Source of the DNA: Catellatospora sp. IY07-71
Lineage (GTDB): Bacteria > Actinomycetota > Actinomycetes > Mycobacteriales > Micromonosporaceae
Direction: 5' to 3'
DNA length: 64,000 nucleotides
NCBI RefSeq assembly: GCF_018326265.1
Contig: NZ_AP023360.1
Coordinates: 8,243,001-8,307,000 of the forward strand
The position numbers and the translations under genes are program-made. Of the stretch, positions 53,672-61,463 are shown one piece after another. The notes beneath the pieces were generated by a model. That model did no database searches and had not been told where the DNA came from. It saw only the letters and a list, made by a program, of their open reading frames with translations. How positions within the stretch are numbered: the first letter of the stretch is position 1; every line of letters begins with the position of its first letter.

Positions 53672-53677
53672 TAGGGT
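53672..53677 (+). promoter_or_regulatory. -10 box of leaderless promoter (ABC ATPase)
   Basis: TAGGGT is 6 nt before GTG 53684. Confidence 0.6.
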
Positions 53678-53683
53678 GGGCGG

Positions 53684-54382
53684 GTGGCGATCGTGGAGGC
53701 CAGGGGCGTGTCCGTCGCGTACGGCGAGGTCGCCGTGCTACGCGAGGTGAACCTGACCGTCGGCGCGGGCGAGATCACCGCCGTGGCCGGGGTGAACGGG
53801 TGTGGGAAGTCCACCCTGCTGCGCTGCCTGGGCGGCCTGCTCCGGCCCGGCGGCGGCGAGGTGCGGGTGCTGGGCGCCGCGCCGAGCGCCGCCCCGGCCT
53901 TCTGGCGCGAGGTCGCCCTGGCCGCCGAGGAGCCCGCCTGGTATCCCGGCCTGACCGTCCGCGAGCACCTGGAACTCGTCCCGCTGACGCACGGCACGAG
54001 CACCCCTCCGGTCCTGTCCGTCGCACGGGCGCTGGACGAGTTCGAGCTGGCCGGGCGGGCCGAGGCCACCCCGCTGACGCTCTCCTCCGGCCAGCGGCAG
54101 CGGCTCGCGCTGGCGTCGGTGCTCGTCCGCCCCAGCCGCCTGCTGCTGCTCGACGAGCCCGAGCAGAAGCTCGACGCCGCGTTCCGCGTCCGGCTCGCGG
54201 CGCTGCTGCGGGCGTACGCCGACGGCGGCGGCACCATCGTGATGGCCACCCACGACGCGGCGCTGGCCGAGGGCACGGGCGCGCGCGTGCTGCCGATGCG
54301 CGACGGCCGCCTGCTCGACGGCGACGGCGACGGCGACACGCTCCGCCCCACGTCCGCCCCCGCATCCGCGCCCGCCGCCTGA
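53684..54382 (+). CDS. ABC transporter ATP-binding protein
   Basis: The 232-residue ABC ATPase has Walker A AVAGVNGCGKSTLLRCL near residue 35, signature LTLSSGQRQRLALASVL near 130, Walker B LLLLDEPEQKLDAAF near 152 and H-loop MATHDAAL near 190. Walker B reads DEPEQKLD rather than DEPTxGLD. The C-terminal 20 residues are a low-complexity tail. The stop codon overlaps the start of the membrane partner (TGATG). Substrate unknown. Confidence 0.9.
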   Translation: MAIVEARGVSVAYGEVAVLREVNLTVGAGEITAVAGVNGCGKSTLLRCLGGLLRPGGGEVRVLGAAPSAAPAFWREVALAAEEPAWYPGLTVREHLELVPLTHGTSTPPVLSVARALDEFELAGRAEATPLTLSSGQRQRLALASVLVRPSRLLLLDEPEQKLDAAFRVRLAALLRAYADGGGTIVMATHDAALAEGTGARVLPMRDGRLLDGDGDGDTLRPTSAPASAPAA

Positions 54383-56028
54383 TGGCCGTCCCCACAGCGG
54401 GAGCCGTACGGGCCGCCCGCGCCGCGACCCGGGCCCGCCGGGCCCCCGCCGACTGGTACGACCGCTACTTCCGCGTCTTCGGCGTGGCCGTCCTGGTGGT
54501 GCTGCTGCTCGGGCCGTTCCACACGGTGCTCACCCGGCTGGCCGAGCCGCTCGCGGCGGCCGATCCGGCAGCCGCCCGCGCCGGGCTGGCCCTGCTGGTG
54601 GCGTACTTCGCCGGGCTCGTCGCGCTCGCCTCGCTCGCCGGTCCGGTCGTCCTGTCCCCCGCCGATGCCCGCTGGCTGCTGCTGTCGCCCCTGGACCGGC
54701 GTGCGGTGCTCGCCCCCGCCGCCCGGCGCGCGGCGGCCCTCGGCGTCGTCGCCGGCGCGCCCACGGCCGCCGTGGCGGTCCGCCTGCTGGGTATGCCCGA
54801 CCACGGCCCGCTCCGGCTGGGCGCGACCGTCCTGATCGGCGCGGCGGCCGGGCTGGCCGCAGTCTGCCTCGCCACGCTGGCCCAGCCCTCGGCCCCGGCC
54901 ACCCGCCGCCTGCGCCGGGTCGCCCTCGCCGTGACCGCCGCAGCCGTGCTCACCGCCGCCGCGCCGCTGCTGCCGCCGCCCGGCTCCATCGTGACTGCCG
55001 GCACCCCGTCCACTTCGATCTCGCCGGCCGCCGCCGAACCGGCCGCCGGGGCACCTACCGGTGCCGCGACGCGACGTGTCGTTCAAGCTGCCACCGTCGT
55101 CGATGATTCGGCGCCGCGAGCTGGTTCGCTGCCCGCGGTGCCGCTGTCCGGGCTGCTGCCGGCCGCCGGACTGGCCGTGGCGGTGGCGCTGGTGCTGGCG
55201 CTGCTGGTGTGGCGGCGGCTCGCGGGCTTCCCGGCCGGGCCGGTGGCAGACGCCGCCGGGCGGGTGGGGGTGGCGACCGAGACCGCCGTCGGGCTGGAGC
55301 CGTCGTTCCTGACCCGCGCGGTCGAGCAGGCGTACTGGCGGGGCAGGCGGCTGCGCTCGCGGCGGTGGCCGTCCTGGCCGGGGCCGCTCGCACTGGCCTG
55401 GCTCGACTGGCGGGTGCTGGCGCGCCGCCCGCTGCGCCCGCTCGCCCTGGCTGGGGCGACCGCGCTGCCCGCCGTCCTGGTCACGGTGTGGCCCGCGCAG
55501 GCGCCGGTGGCCGTGGTCGCCTCATTCGTGCTCGCGCTGGCCGCGGCGAGCGCGGGCTCCGGCGGCGCCCGCCACGACGCGGACAGCCCGGCGCTTTCCC
55601 GCCTGTTCGGGGTACGGCAGCCGGCCGCCGACGCGGCCCGCCTGGCGCTGCCGTCCGTGCTGGCCGCGGCCTGGTACGCGGTCGCGCTGGCGTTGCTGGC
55701 ACGGGCCGGGGCGCTGCCCGCCGGGCCGTGGGCGCTGTTCGGCCCGGCGGCGGCGCCCGTGCTGGCCGTGGCCGCGTCGCGCCTGGCGCGGCGCGGGCAC
55801 GTCGACCACGCCTCGACCCCCGTGGTCATGCCGATGACCGGCTCGCACATCCCCACCGGCTGGTTCATCTGGGGCCTGACCGGTCTCGACATGGCGGTGC
55901 TCGGCTGCCTGCCGCTGCTGTGGGCGCTCGCCGCCCGGCCTGCCGACCCGTACCCGATGCTGCTCGTCCAGGTGATCGTCAGCGGGGCCGTCGTCGCCGT
56001 ACACCTGCTGCGCCGCCGGACTCGGTGA
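54382..56028 (+). CDS. Polytopic membrane protein, probable ABC permease (DUF6297-like)
   Basis: A 548-residue protein with about 12 hydrophobic segments in two halves, separated by a low-complexity Ala/Thr/Ser/Pro stretch near residue 210. Blocks such as DWYDRYFRVFGVAVLVVLL, LVALASLAGPVVLSPADARWLLLSPLDRRAVL and WPSWPGPLALAWLDWRVLARRPLRPLALAG resemble the actinobacterial DUF6297 permease group. Position one base after the ATPase stop supports a transporter pair. The family assignment is from memory and only moderately sure. Confidence 0.75.
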   Translation: MAVPTAGAVRAARAATRARRAPADWYDRYFRVFGVAVLVVLLLGPFHTVLTRLAEPLAAADPAAARAGLALLVAYFAGLVALASLAGPVVLSPADARWLLLSPLDRRAVLAPAARRAAALGVVAGAPTAAVAVRLLGMPDHGPLRLGATVLIGAAAGLAAVCLATLAQPSAPATRRLRRVALAVTAAAVLTAAAPLLPPPGSIVTAGTPSTSISPAAAEPAAGAPTGAATRRVVQAATVVDDSAPRAGSLPAVPLSGLLPAAGLAVAVALVLALLVWRRLAGFPAGPVADAAGRVGVATETAVGLEPSFLTRAVEQAYWRGRRLRSRRWPSWPGPLALAWLDWRVLARRPLRPLALAGATALPAVLVTVWPAQAPVAVVASFVLALAAASAGSGGARHDADSPALSRLFGVRQPAADAARLALPSVLAAAWYAVALALLARAGALPAGPWALFGPAAAPVLAVAASRLARRGHVDHASTPVVMPMTGSHIPTGWFIWGLTGLDMAVLGCLPLLWALAARPADPYPMLLVQVIVSGAVVAVHLLRRRTR

Positions 56029-56104
56029 CCGCCGCCCGGCCGCGGAGCGTCCTCCGGCGGTGTCGGCACGCCGGGGCGGGCTCCTTTTCGGGCATGATTG
56101 TCGT

Positions 56105-56995
56105 ATGCGGATCGTGGTGGCGGGAGCCTCGGGCTTCCTGGGGCAGCCCCTGCTGTCGACCCTTCGGTCGGCCGGGCACGAGGTCATCCAGCTGGTGCGC
56201 CGCCCGGCCGCCGACCCTTCGGAGCGGCAGTGGGATCCGGCCGAGCCGATCCGGCTCCCTGACGGCACCGATGCGGTGGTCAACCTGTGCGGGGTGGGCG
56301 TGAGCGACCGGCGCTGGACCGACGAGTACCAGGCGCTGATCCTGTCCAGCCGGGTCGTGCCGACCGCGACGCTGGCCCGCGCCGTCGCCGCGCAGCGCGT
56401 CCCGGTCCTGGTCAACGCGTCCGGAGTGGGCTTCTACGGGGAGACCGGTGACCGCGAGGTGACCGAGCTGTCCCCGCCCGGCGACGACTTCCTGGCCGGG
56501 GTCTCCATCCACTGGGAGGAGGCGACCGCGCCCGCGGTGACCGCCGGGGCTCGCGTGGTGCTGCTGCGCACCGGCTACCCCCTGCACCGCGAAGGCGGCT
56601 TCCTCAAGGCACAGCTGGTGCCCTTCAAGATGGGCCTCGGCGGGCGGCTGGGCAACGGCCGCCAGTGGGTCCCCTGGATCTCCCTCTACGACTGGCTGGG
56701 CGCCGCCCGGTTCGTCCTGGACGACGACCGCATCGAGGGTCCGGTCAACATGGTCGGCCCCGCACCCGTCACCAACGCCCAGTTCACCCGCGCCTTCGGC
56801 GCCGAACTGCACCGCCCCACCGTGATGCCCATCCCCAAGGCGGCCCTGAAGATCCTCTACGGCGAGTTCGGCAACGAGGCCTACCGCAGCCTCCGCGTCA
56901 TGCCCGGCGCCCTCACCGCCGCCGGCTTCCCCTACCGCCACCGCACCGTCAGCCAGGCCCTCCACGCCGCCCTCACCGACCCCGTCCCCGCCTGA
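56105..56995 (+). CDS. SDR39U1-type NAD-dependent epimerase/sugar nucleotide-like protein
   Basis: The 296-residue extended short-chain dehydrogenase of the TIGR01777/SDR39U1 group has NAD motif VVAGASGFLGQPLLSTLRSAGHEV at the N-terminus, VNLCGVGVSDRRWTDEYQALILSSRV near 60, VNASGVGFYGETGDREVTE near 105 and the long C-terminal blocks GLGGRLGNGRQWVPWISLYDWLGA and MPGALTAAGFPYRH. Reaction unknown; in mycobacteria it follows dlaT (Rv2216). ATG 56105 is 6 nt after CATGAT. Confidence 0.9.
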   Translation: MRIVVAGASGFLGQPLLSTLRSAGHEVIQLVRRPAADPSERQWDPAEPIRLPDGTDAVVNLCGVGVSDRRWTDEYQALILSSRVVPTATLARAVAAQRVPVLVNASGVGFYGETGDREVTELSPPGDDFLAGVSIHWEEATAPAVTAGARVVLLRTGYPLHREGGFLKAQLVPFKMGLGGRLGNGRQWVPWISLYDWLGAARFVLDDDRIEGPVNMVGPAPVTNAQFTRAFGAELHRPTVMPIPKAALKILYGEFGNEAYRSLRVMPGALTAAGFPYRHRTVSQALHAALTDPVPA

Positions 56996-57027
56996 CCCAC
57001 CCCGCTGCCGCGCCCTCTCCACCGCGT

Positions 57028-57096
57028 CGATCTTGCGTGAACTGTGGGTGCGACACGCCCTTTCCGGGCATATCCCTAACAGTTCGTGCAAGATCG
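57028..57096. repeat. 69-bp palindromic element, family B copy 3
   Basis: Same orientation as copy 2. The ends GATCTTGCGTGAACTGT and ACAGTTCGTGCAAGATC pair throughout if G-U wobbles are allowed at two positions, which favours an RNA hairpin. It lies between the convergent epimerase and esterase genes. Confidence 0.88.
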
Positions 57097-57128
57097 ACGC
57101 AGCAGTGGAGCCATGGACCGAGGGCCGG

Positions 57129-58547
57129 TCAGCACTGGCCGTCGGCGATGACCCAGTAGTCGGGGCCGGTCTGCTTCAGGGTGTGGGTGTAGAAGGTGTT
57201 GTAGAGGCCCATGTTCTGGTTGGAGCCGTCGGCGTAGGCGTAGCCGAGGGAGTGGTGGGCGCGGCCTGCGGCGACGTGGGCGTAGTTGCTGGCGGTGTAG
57301 CAGACGGGTGGGGTGGTGCCGCCGGTGGTGGTGGCGGAGACGGGGGCGGACTGGGCACTCTCGCCGGAGGTGCTCACGGCGGTGACGGTGAAGGTGTACG
57401 CGGTGCCCGCGCTCAGCCCCGTCGCCGTGTACGCCGTGCCGGTGACCGGGGACGACGTCACCTTCGTGCCGCCGCGGTAGACGTGGTAGCCGGTGGCGCC
57501 GGACACCGCCGTCCAGGACAGGGCGACGCTGGTGTCGGTGACGCCGATGACGGTCAGGCCGGTGGGCGCGCCGGGCGGGGTGGGCGTGGTGCCGCCGCCG
57601 TCCAGCCCGAAGAACAGGGCGTCGCGGTACGCCGAGCAGATGGTGTCCAGGAAGTACGACGCGGCCGTGCCGCACTGGTCCACGCCGCTGCCGGGGTCGA
57701 CGGGGGTGCCGTGCCCCATGCCGGCGACCTTGTAGAGCCGCACCGCGTCGGACGCGTACGTCTCCAGCGTGGTGTTGCCGGGCAGGCTGCTCGTGCTCGC
57801 CGGGGTCTGCGACGCGCCGCGCACGTTGGTCCACTGCGTCATCAGCTCGGTGCCGTTGGCGGGCACCACGGTCGTGTCGGACTGCCCCTGCCAGATCGCC
57901 ACCCGCGGCCACGGGCCGGCGTACCCGGGATTGGCGTTGCGGACGAGGTCGCCCCACTGCTGCGGGGTCTTGCTCACCGCCTGGCCCTGGCAAATCGTGC
58001 CGCAGTTGTACGGGATGCCCGCGACGACCGAGCCCGCCTTGAACACGTCCGGGTACGCGGCGAGCATCACCGCGCTCATCGCGCCGCCCGCGGACAGGCC
58101 GGACACGTACACCCGGCTCGCGTCGGTGCCGTAGTTGGTCTTGGCGTAGTCGACCATCTGCTTGACCGACAGGGCCTCGCCCTGCCCCCGCGCGATGTCC
58201 CCCGCCTGGAACCAGTTGAAGCAGCTCAGCGAGTTGTTGCCGGACTTCTGCTCGGCCACGATGAGCGCGAAGCCCCACAGGTCGGCGTACTTGCGCCAGC
58301 CGGAGTTGGTGAAATAGGCGTTCGCGTTCTGGGTGCAGCCGTGCAGCAGCACCACGGCCGGGCGGCCACCGGCCAGGCCGTCGGGCCGGTAGCTGTACAT
58401 GCTGAGGTTGCCGGGGTTGCTGCCGAACGAGCTGACCTGCGTCAGCGTGGCGGCGTGCGCCGGCGTGGCGACCACGGCCACCCCGGCGAGTCCGATGAGG
58501 AGGGCGAGCACCCCGCGGAGCAGCCGCGGGGCGGAGGGAACGGGCAT
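57129..58547 (-). CDS. Secreted PHB-depolymerase-family esterase with fibronectin III domain
   Basis: A 472-residue exported enzyme. The signal peptide covers about residues 1-33 (LLRGVLALLIGLAGVAVVATPAHAA). The esterase domain (35-320) resembles the PHB depolymerase/feruloyl esterase family: VVLLHGCTQNANAYF, VYVSGLSAGGAMSAVMLAAYP with the nucleophile Ser, and VAGMGHGTPVDPG with the His. A fibronectin III domain (about 325-410) leads to a C-terminal Cys-flanked module of about 60 residues (YTASNYAHVAAGRAHHSLGYAYADGS). It probably degrades a polyester or plant ester outside the cell. AGGAG precedes the ATG; a CRP-like box overlaps the upstream region. Confidence 0.9.
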   Translation of the reverse strand: MPVPSAPRLLRGVLALLIGLAGVAVVATPAHAATLTQVSSFGSNPGNLSMYSYRPDGLAGGRPAVVLLHGCTQNANAYFTNSGWRKYADLWGFALIVAEQKSGNNSLSCFNWFQAGDIARGQGEALSVKQMVDYAKTNYGTDASRVYVSGLSAGGAMSAVMLAAYPDVFKAGSVVAGIPYNCGTICQGQAVSKTPQQWGDLVRNANPGYAGPWPRVAIWQGQSDTTVVPANGTELMTQWTNVRGASQTPASTSSLPGNTTLETYASDAVRLYKVAGMGHGTPVDPGSGVDQCGTAASYFLDTICSAYRDALFFGLDGGGTTPTPPGAPTGLTVIGVTDTSVALSWTAVSGATGYHVYRGGTKVTSSPVTGTAYTATGLSAGTAYTFTVTAVSTSGESAQSAPVSATTTGGTTPPVCYTASNYAHVAAGRAHHSLGYAYADGSNQNMGLYNTFYTHTLKQTGPDYWVIADGQC

Positions 58548-58563
58548 GGCGGGCTCCTAGACA

Positions 58564-58577
58564 GTGATCCATGTCAC
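58564..58577 (-). promoter_or_regulatory. CRP-like site upstream of the secreted esterase
   Basis: GTGATCCATGTCAC matches the GTGA-N6-TCAC CRP pattern and the Streptomyces form GTG-N6-GNCAC. It ends 17 bp from the esterase ATG, close enough to overlap the promoter or leader. Regulation by a Crp-type protein is an inference. Confidence 0.5.
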
Positions 58578-58681
58578 TCAGCTGTGGAGCCGCACGCTAT
58601 GCCCTCGCGCAACACCCCCGACATATCCCCGCAACACACATTCCCCCTCCCCCATGTGTCTACGAACGGAAGTCCTGAAAG

Positions 58682-58725
58682 GAAGGGCACCTTCTTAACG
58701 CTTTCCGTAGTAGAAGGTCCCCTTC
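58682..58725. repeat. Double-palindrome element, family C copy 4, overlapping a gene end
   Basis: GAAGGGCACCTTC (58682-58694) and GAAGGTCCCCTTC (58713-58725) keep the 31-bp spacing; one arm has a T-to-C-side mismatch. Orientation of the loop (CGCTTTCCG) is opposite to copies 1, 3 and 5. The stop codon of the LLM gene at 58695-58697 lies inside the element. Confidence 0.85.
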
Positions 58726-59741
58726 TTAACGCCGCCGCCCGGCGGATCGGCGGCGCCGGGGACGAGGTACGGAGTGGGCCAAGCCGTCGGTAGCGCGGCG
58801 AGGGTGGTGATGAGGTCGGTGGTGGCCTCGGTGGAGCCGGCGGCTTCGACCATGCACAGGTGGCGCGACACCCCTGTCACGGCGGTGGAGTGCGCCAGGG
58901 CGGCGGCGACCTCGTCGGGCGGGCCTACCGGCTGGATCCGGAGCAGGTGTTCGACGTGGGCGTCGAGGTCACGGCCGGGCGGGGCACCGGAGACGGGCAC
59001 GGCGGCGCGGATGCCCGCGAGCCAGCGCGGCAGGTGCTCGCGCAGTTCACGCTCGCCGGTGGCGCGGTCGGCGCACGGGTACGCCAGCCGGACCCGCGCG
59101 TGGTCCGCGCCCACCGGGTCGTGCCCGTGCGCGGTGGCGGCGAGCGCCCACCGGTCCACCAGCGCGGCCGTCTCGGCGTCGTCGGCGTGTACGCCCAGCA
59201 GCAGCGGCAGCCCGTGCCGCCCCGCCAGCTCGGCGGTGTCCCCCGAGGTGACCGCCACCCGCACCGGCACCGGCCGGTCCGGCCGCGGCACGACGGCCAG
59301 CGGCCCGAACCGGTGGAACTCGCCCTCGGCGGCCACCGCCGCCGCACCCGACAGCCAGCGCAACAGCAGCTCCAGCGACTCGGCGAAGCCGCGCCGGTAG
59401 TGCTCCACGCCCCGCCCGAGGATCGCGACCTCCTGCCACGGCCCGCCCCGGGCGACGCCGAGCTGAAACCGGTCCCCGGCCAGCGCGTGCAGCAGCGCCG
59501 CCTCCTCCCCAAGCGCGACCGGGTGCCGCGAGCCGAGCACGCACGCGGCCGTGCCGACGGTGATGCGCCTGGTCCCGGCCAGGATGTGCCCGGCGAGCAC
59601 GGTCGCCGACGGGCACTGGCCGTACCCGACGAAGTGGTGCTCGGCGAGCCACACCCCGCCCATCCCGGCCCGCTCCGCCGCCACCGCGTGTGCGAGCGCC
59701 GCGGCCGGGCCATAGGCACTGGTCAGGAAAACGTCCAGCAA
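58695..59741 (-). CDS. LLM-class flavin-dependent oxidoreductase
   Basis: The 348-residue luciferase-like monooxygenase family protein has MLDVFLTSAYGPAAALAHAVAAERAGMGGVWLAEHHFVGYG at the N-terminus, RITVGTAACVLGSRHPVALGEEAALLHALAGDRFQLGVARGG near 65-105 and the substrate-side CMVEAAGSTEATTDLI near the end. It binds reduced FMN or F420; substrate unknown. TTG 59741 is preferred: AAGGAG lies 5 nt before it, while the in-frame GTG at 59756 lies upstream of that site. The last ten residues (KKGTFYYGKR) are encoded by a family C repeat, so the natural C-terminus was probably replaced. Confidence 0.85.
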   Translation of the reverse strand: MLDVFLTSAYGPAAALAHAVAAERAGMGGVWLAEHHFVGYGQCPSATVLAGHILAGTRRITVGTAACVLGSRHPVALGEEAALLHALAGDRFQLGVARGGPWQEVAILGRGVEHYRRGFAESLELLLRWLSGAAAVAAEGEFHRFGPLAVVPRPDRPVPVRVAVTSGDTAELAGRHGLPLLLGVHADDAETAALVDRWALAATAHGHDPVGADHARVRLAYPCADRATGERELREHLPRWLAGIRAAVPVSGAPPGRDLDAHVEHLLRIQPVGPPDEVAAALAHSTAVTGVSRHLCMVEAAGSTEATTDLITTLAALPTAWPTPYLVPGAADPPGGGVKKGTFYYGKR

Positions 59742-59781
59742 GGTCACTCCTTCCACAGCGCAGTTCAGCGCAGTGCGTTAA

Positions 59782-59825
59782 GAAGGGCACCTTCCTATAC
59801 GCAAAGCGATAAGAAGGTGCCCTTC
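59782..59825. repeat. Double-palindrome element, family C copy 5
   Basis: GAAGGGCACCTTC (59782-59794) and GAAGGTGCCCTTC (59813-59825), spacing 31 bp, with TACGCAAAGCGATAA in the loop. It lies 10 bp after the stop of the gene ending at 59836. Confidence 0.85.
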
Positions 59826-59835
59826 CTTTCCTCGT

Positions 59836-60231
59836 TCAGCAGTCGCGGAGTTCGGGTGACTGGTTGCGGAGCTGGGCCACCGGGGAGATGAACTCCTGGT
59901 AGGCGTCCCCGCCGACGGCGCTCAGCGCGAACGCGGCGACGCGGTGGCAGTTCTGGAACGCGAGCTTGATGCCGAAGTGGCGCTCCAGCCCGCCCCGGAT
60001 CGCGTCGCTGGCCAGCGCGCGCAGCAGCTCACCGCGCTGGGCCTCGCTCGGCGGCGGGCTGGCGTGCTCGCCGAACTCGGCGCCGGGCGCGTCGGCCAGC
60101 CGCCCGGCGGCGGCGCTGACCACCTCCCACGCGTACGGCAGCGACGTGCGTACGCAGTCGACGAACTCGGCGTCGTCGACCTGCCCGGCCTCGGCGCGCT
60201 CCAGCAGCGCCACGGGTACGTCGAGTGACAT
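59836..60231 (-). CDS. SCO5389-like conserved actinobacterial protein
   Basis: The 131-residue acidic helical protein resembles a conserved family I know from Streptomyces as SCO5389-like. The start reads MSLDVPVALLERAEAGQVDDAEFVDCVRTSLPYAWEVV, the centre GELLRALASDAIRGGLERHFGIKLAFQNCHRVAAF, and the C-terminus QLRNQSPELRDC. The conserved Cys at 26, in QNCH and at the very C-terminus might bind a metal. Its function is unknown. It follows the P-loop ATPase by 33 bp on the same strand, a pairing that suggests a common process. GGAGAGGAGAG precedes the ATG. Confidence 0.82.
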   Translation of the reverse strand: MSLDVPVALLERAEAGQVDDAEFVDCVRTSLPYAWEVVSAAAGRLADAPGAEFGEHASPPPSEAQRGELLRALASDAIRGGLERHFGIKLAFQNCHRVAAFALSAVGGDAYQEFISPVAQLRNQSPELRDC

Positions 60232-60264
60232 GTGCTCTCCTCTCCTCGGGACGGCCGGCGGCCG

Positions 60265-61242
60265 TCAGCGGTGTCCTGCCGGCTCGAGCCGCTGCGGCCC
60301 GAGCACGAAATCGGGGTCGACCTGGGCGGCGAGGTCCTCGCCGCTGCGGGCGTTGCCCCACGCCTGCGCGTTGCGCAGGTGGAACTCCACGGCCTGCGCG
60401 GTGTAGCGCGGCCAGTCCTTGTCGCAGCCGTCCACGGTCGCCCGGATCAGGTCGAGCGCGGCCCGGTTGGGCGCCTCCAGCTCGCTGATCGGGCGCGGGG
60501 CACCGCGCTCGGCGGCGCGTACGAAGCCGGAGCGGCCGACCCAGGTGAGCAGGTCGTCGCCGACGTGCTCGCGCAGGAACGCCACGTCCGACGCGTCGTC
60601 GATCTTGTTACCGATCACGTGCACGCGCACCCCGAAGTCGCGGGCGTAGCCGATGTACTGCCGGTACACCCCCACGCTGCGCAGCGTCGGCTCGCACACC
60701 AGGAACGTGGCGTCGAACCGGGTGAACAGGCCGGAGGCGAAGCTGTCCGCGCCCGCGGTCATGTCCACCACGACGTACTCCCCCGGCCCGTCGACCAGGT
60801 GGTTGAGCAGCAGCTCGACCGCGCCGACCTTGGAGTGGTAGCAGGCCACGCCCAGGTCCTCGGTGGCGAACGGGCCGGTCACCGCGAGGCGCACCCCGCC
60901 GACGCGGCGGACCAGGCGGTCGTAGATCGGGTTGGTCTCGCCCACCCGCAGCAGGCGCGAGCCGCGCCCCGGCGGGGTCGTCTTGACCATCGTGGCGGCG
61001 GAGGCGATGCGCGGGTTGTCGCCGCGCAGGTACTCCTTGATCTCCGTCAGGTGGTCGCCCAGCGACGGGAGCAGGACCGCCTCGTCCTCGCTGATGCCGA
61101 GCGCCGCCGCCAGGTGCTGGTTGATATCCGCGTCCACGGCCAGCAGCGCCCCGGGCGGCGTCGCCGCCGCCAGGTGCCGGGCCACGAGCGCCGCAAGGGT
61201 GGTCTTACCGCTGCCGCCCTTGCCGACGAATGCCATCTTCAT
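60265..61242 (-). CDS. CooC/MinD-like P-loop ATPase
   Basis: A 325-residue SIMIBI-class ATPase with deviant Walker A MAFVGKGGSGKTTLAALVARHL at the N-terminus, as in CooC, ArsA and MinD. ALLAVDADINQHLAAALG gives the switch I Asp, and EYVVVDMTAGADSFASGLFTRFDATFLVCEPT near 165 gives the Walker B strand. CooC proteins load nickel into CO dehydrogenase; here no such enzyme is present, so metal insertion is only an analogy. A Fur/Zur-like palindrome sits immediately before the ATG at 61242, supporting a metal link. Confidence 0.85.
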   Translation of the reverse strand: MKMAFVGKGGSGKTTLAALVARHLAAATPPGALLAVDADINQHLAAALGISEDEAVLLPSLGDHLTEIKEYLRGDNPRIASAATMVKTTPPGRGSRLLRVGETNPIYDRLVRRVGGVRLAVTGPFATEDLGVACYHSKVGAVELLLNHLVDGPGEYVVVDMTAGADSFASGLFTRFDATFLVCEPTLRSVGVYRQYIGYARDFGVRVHVIGNKIDDASDVAFLREHVGDDLLTWVGRSGFVRAAERGAPRPISELEAPNRAALDLIRATVDGCDKDWPRYTAQAVEFHLRNAQAWGNARSGEDLAAQVDPDFVLGPQRLEPAGHR

Positions 61243-61246
61243 ACTG

Positions 61247-61269
61247 CTATTGATAGTCATTTTCAATAG
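61247..61269 (-). promoter_or_regulatory. Fur/Zur-type operator at the ATPase promoter
   Basis: CTATTGA (61247-61253) and TCAATAG (61263-61269) are perfect inverted repeats around 9 bp. The core on the minus strand, TGAAAATGACTATCA, agrees with the actinobacterial Zur consensus TGAAAATGATTTTCA at 13 of 15 positions as I recall it. It ends 4 bp before the ATG, so it covers the promoter of the ATPase gene. Confidence 0.6.
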
Positions 61270-61344
61270 GCGGGTCAATCACTGTGCGTATCTCGCGCGT
61301 GTCGCCGGGTCACCTCCCCCCGCCCACTGTCGCGCGAGGATGGG

Positions 61345-61410
61345 ATGATCAGCATCTTGTGTCGAAAACTGTCGCCTGACGCAACATTTGGGCACAGACT
61401 GGCGATCTTC
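61345..61410. repeat. Palindromic element, family A copy 6 (degenerate)
   Basis: The left arm has ATGATCAGCATCTTGTGTCGAAAA; the right arm has GGGCACAGACTGGCGATCTTC. Pairing is weak. It is the only copy found between divergent genes. Confidence 0.55.
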
Positions 61411-61450
61411 GTGCATGGCTGCGCCACGGAAGGCGCGCCGAGTGCGCTGA

Positions 61451-61456
61451 TAAACT
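61451..61456 (+). promoter_or_regulatory. -10 box of leaderless promoter (625-residue membrane protein)
   Basis: TAAACT is 7 nt before GTG 61464. Confidence 0.6.
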
Positions 61457-61463
61457 GCGCCGA

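Noticed and set aside
27447-59825. Family C arms read as a CRISPR array
   Set aside because: Copies are scattered over 32 kb, each with two arms only, without spacers in series or cas genes.
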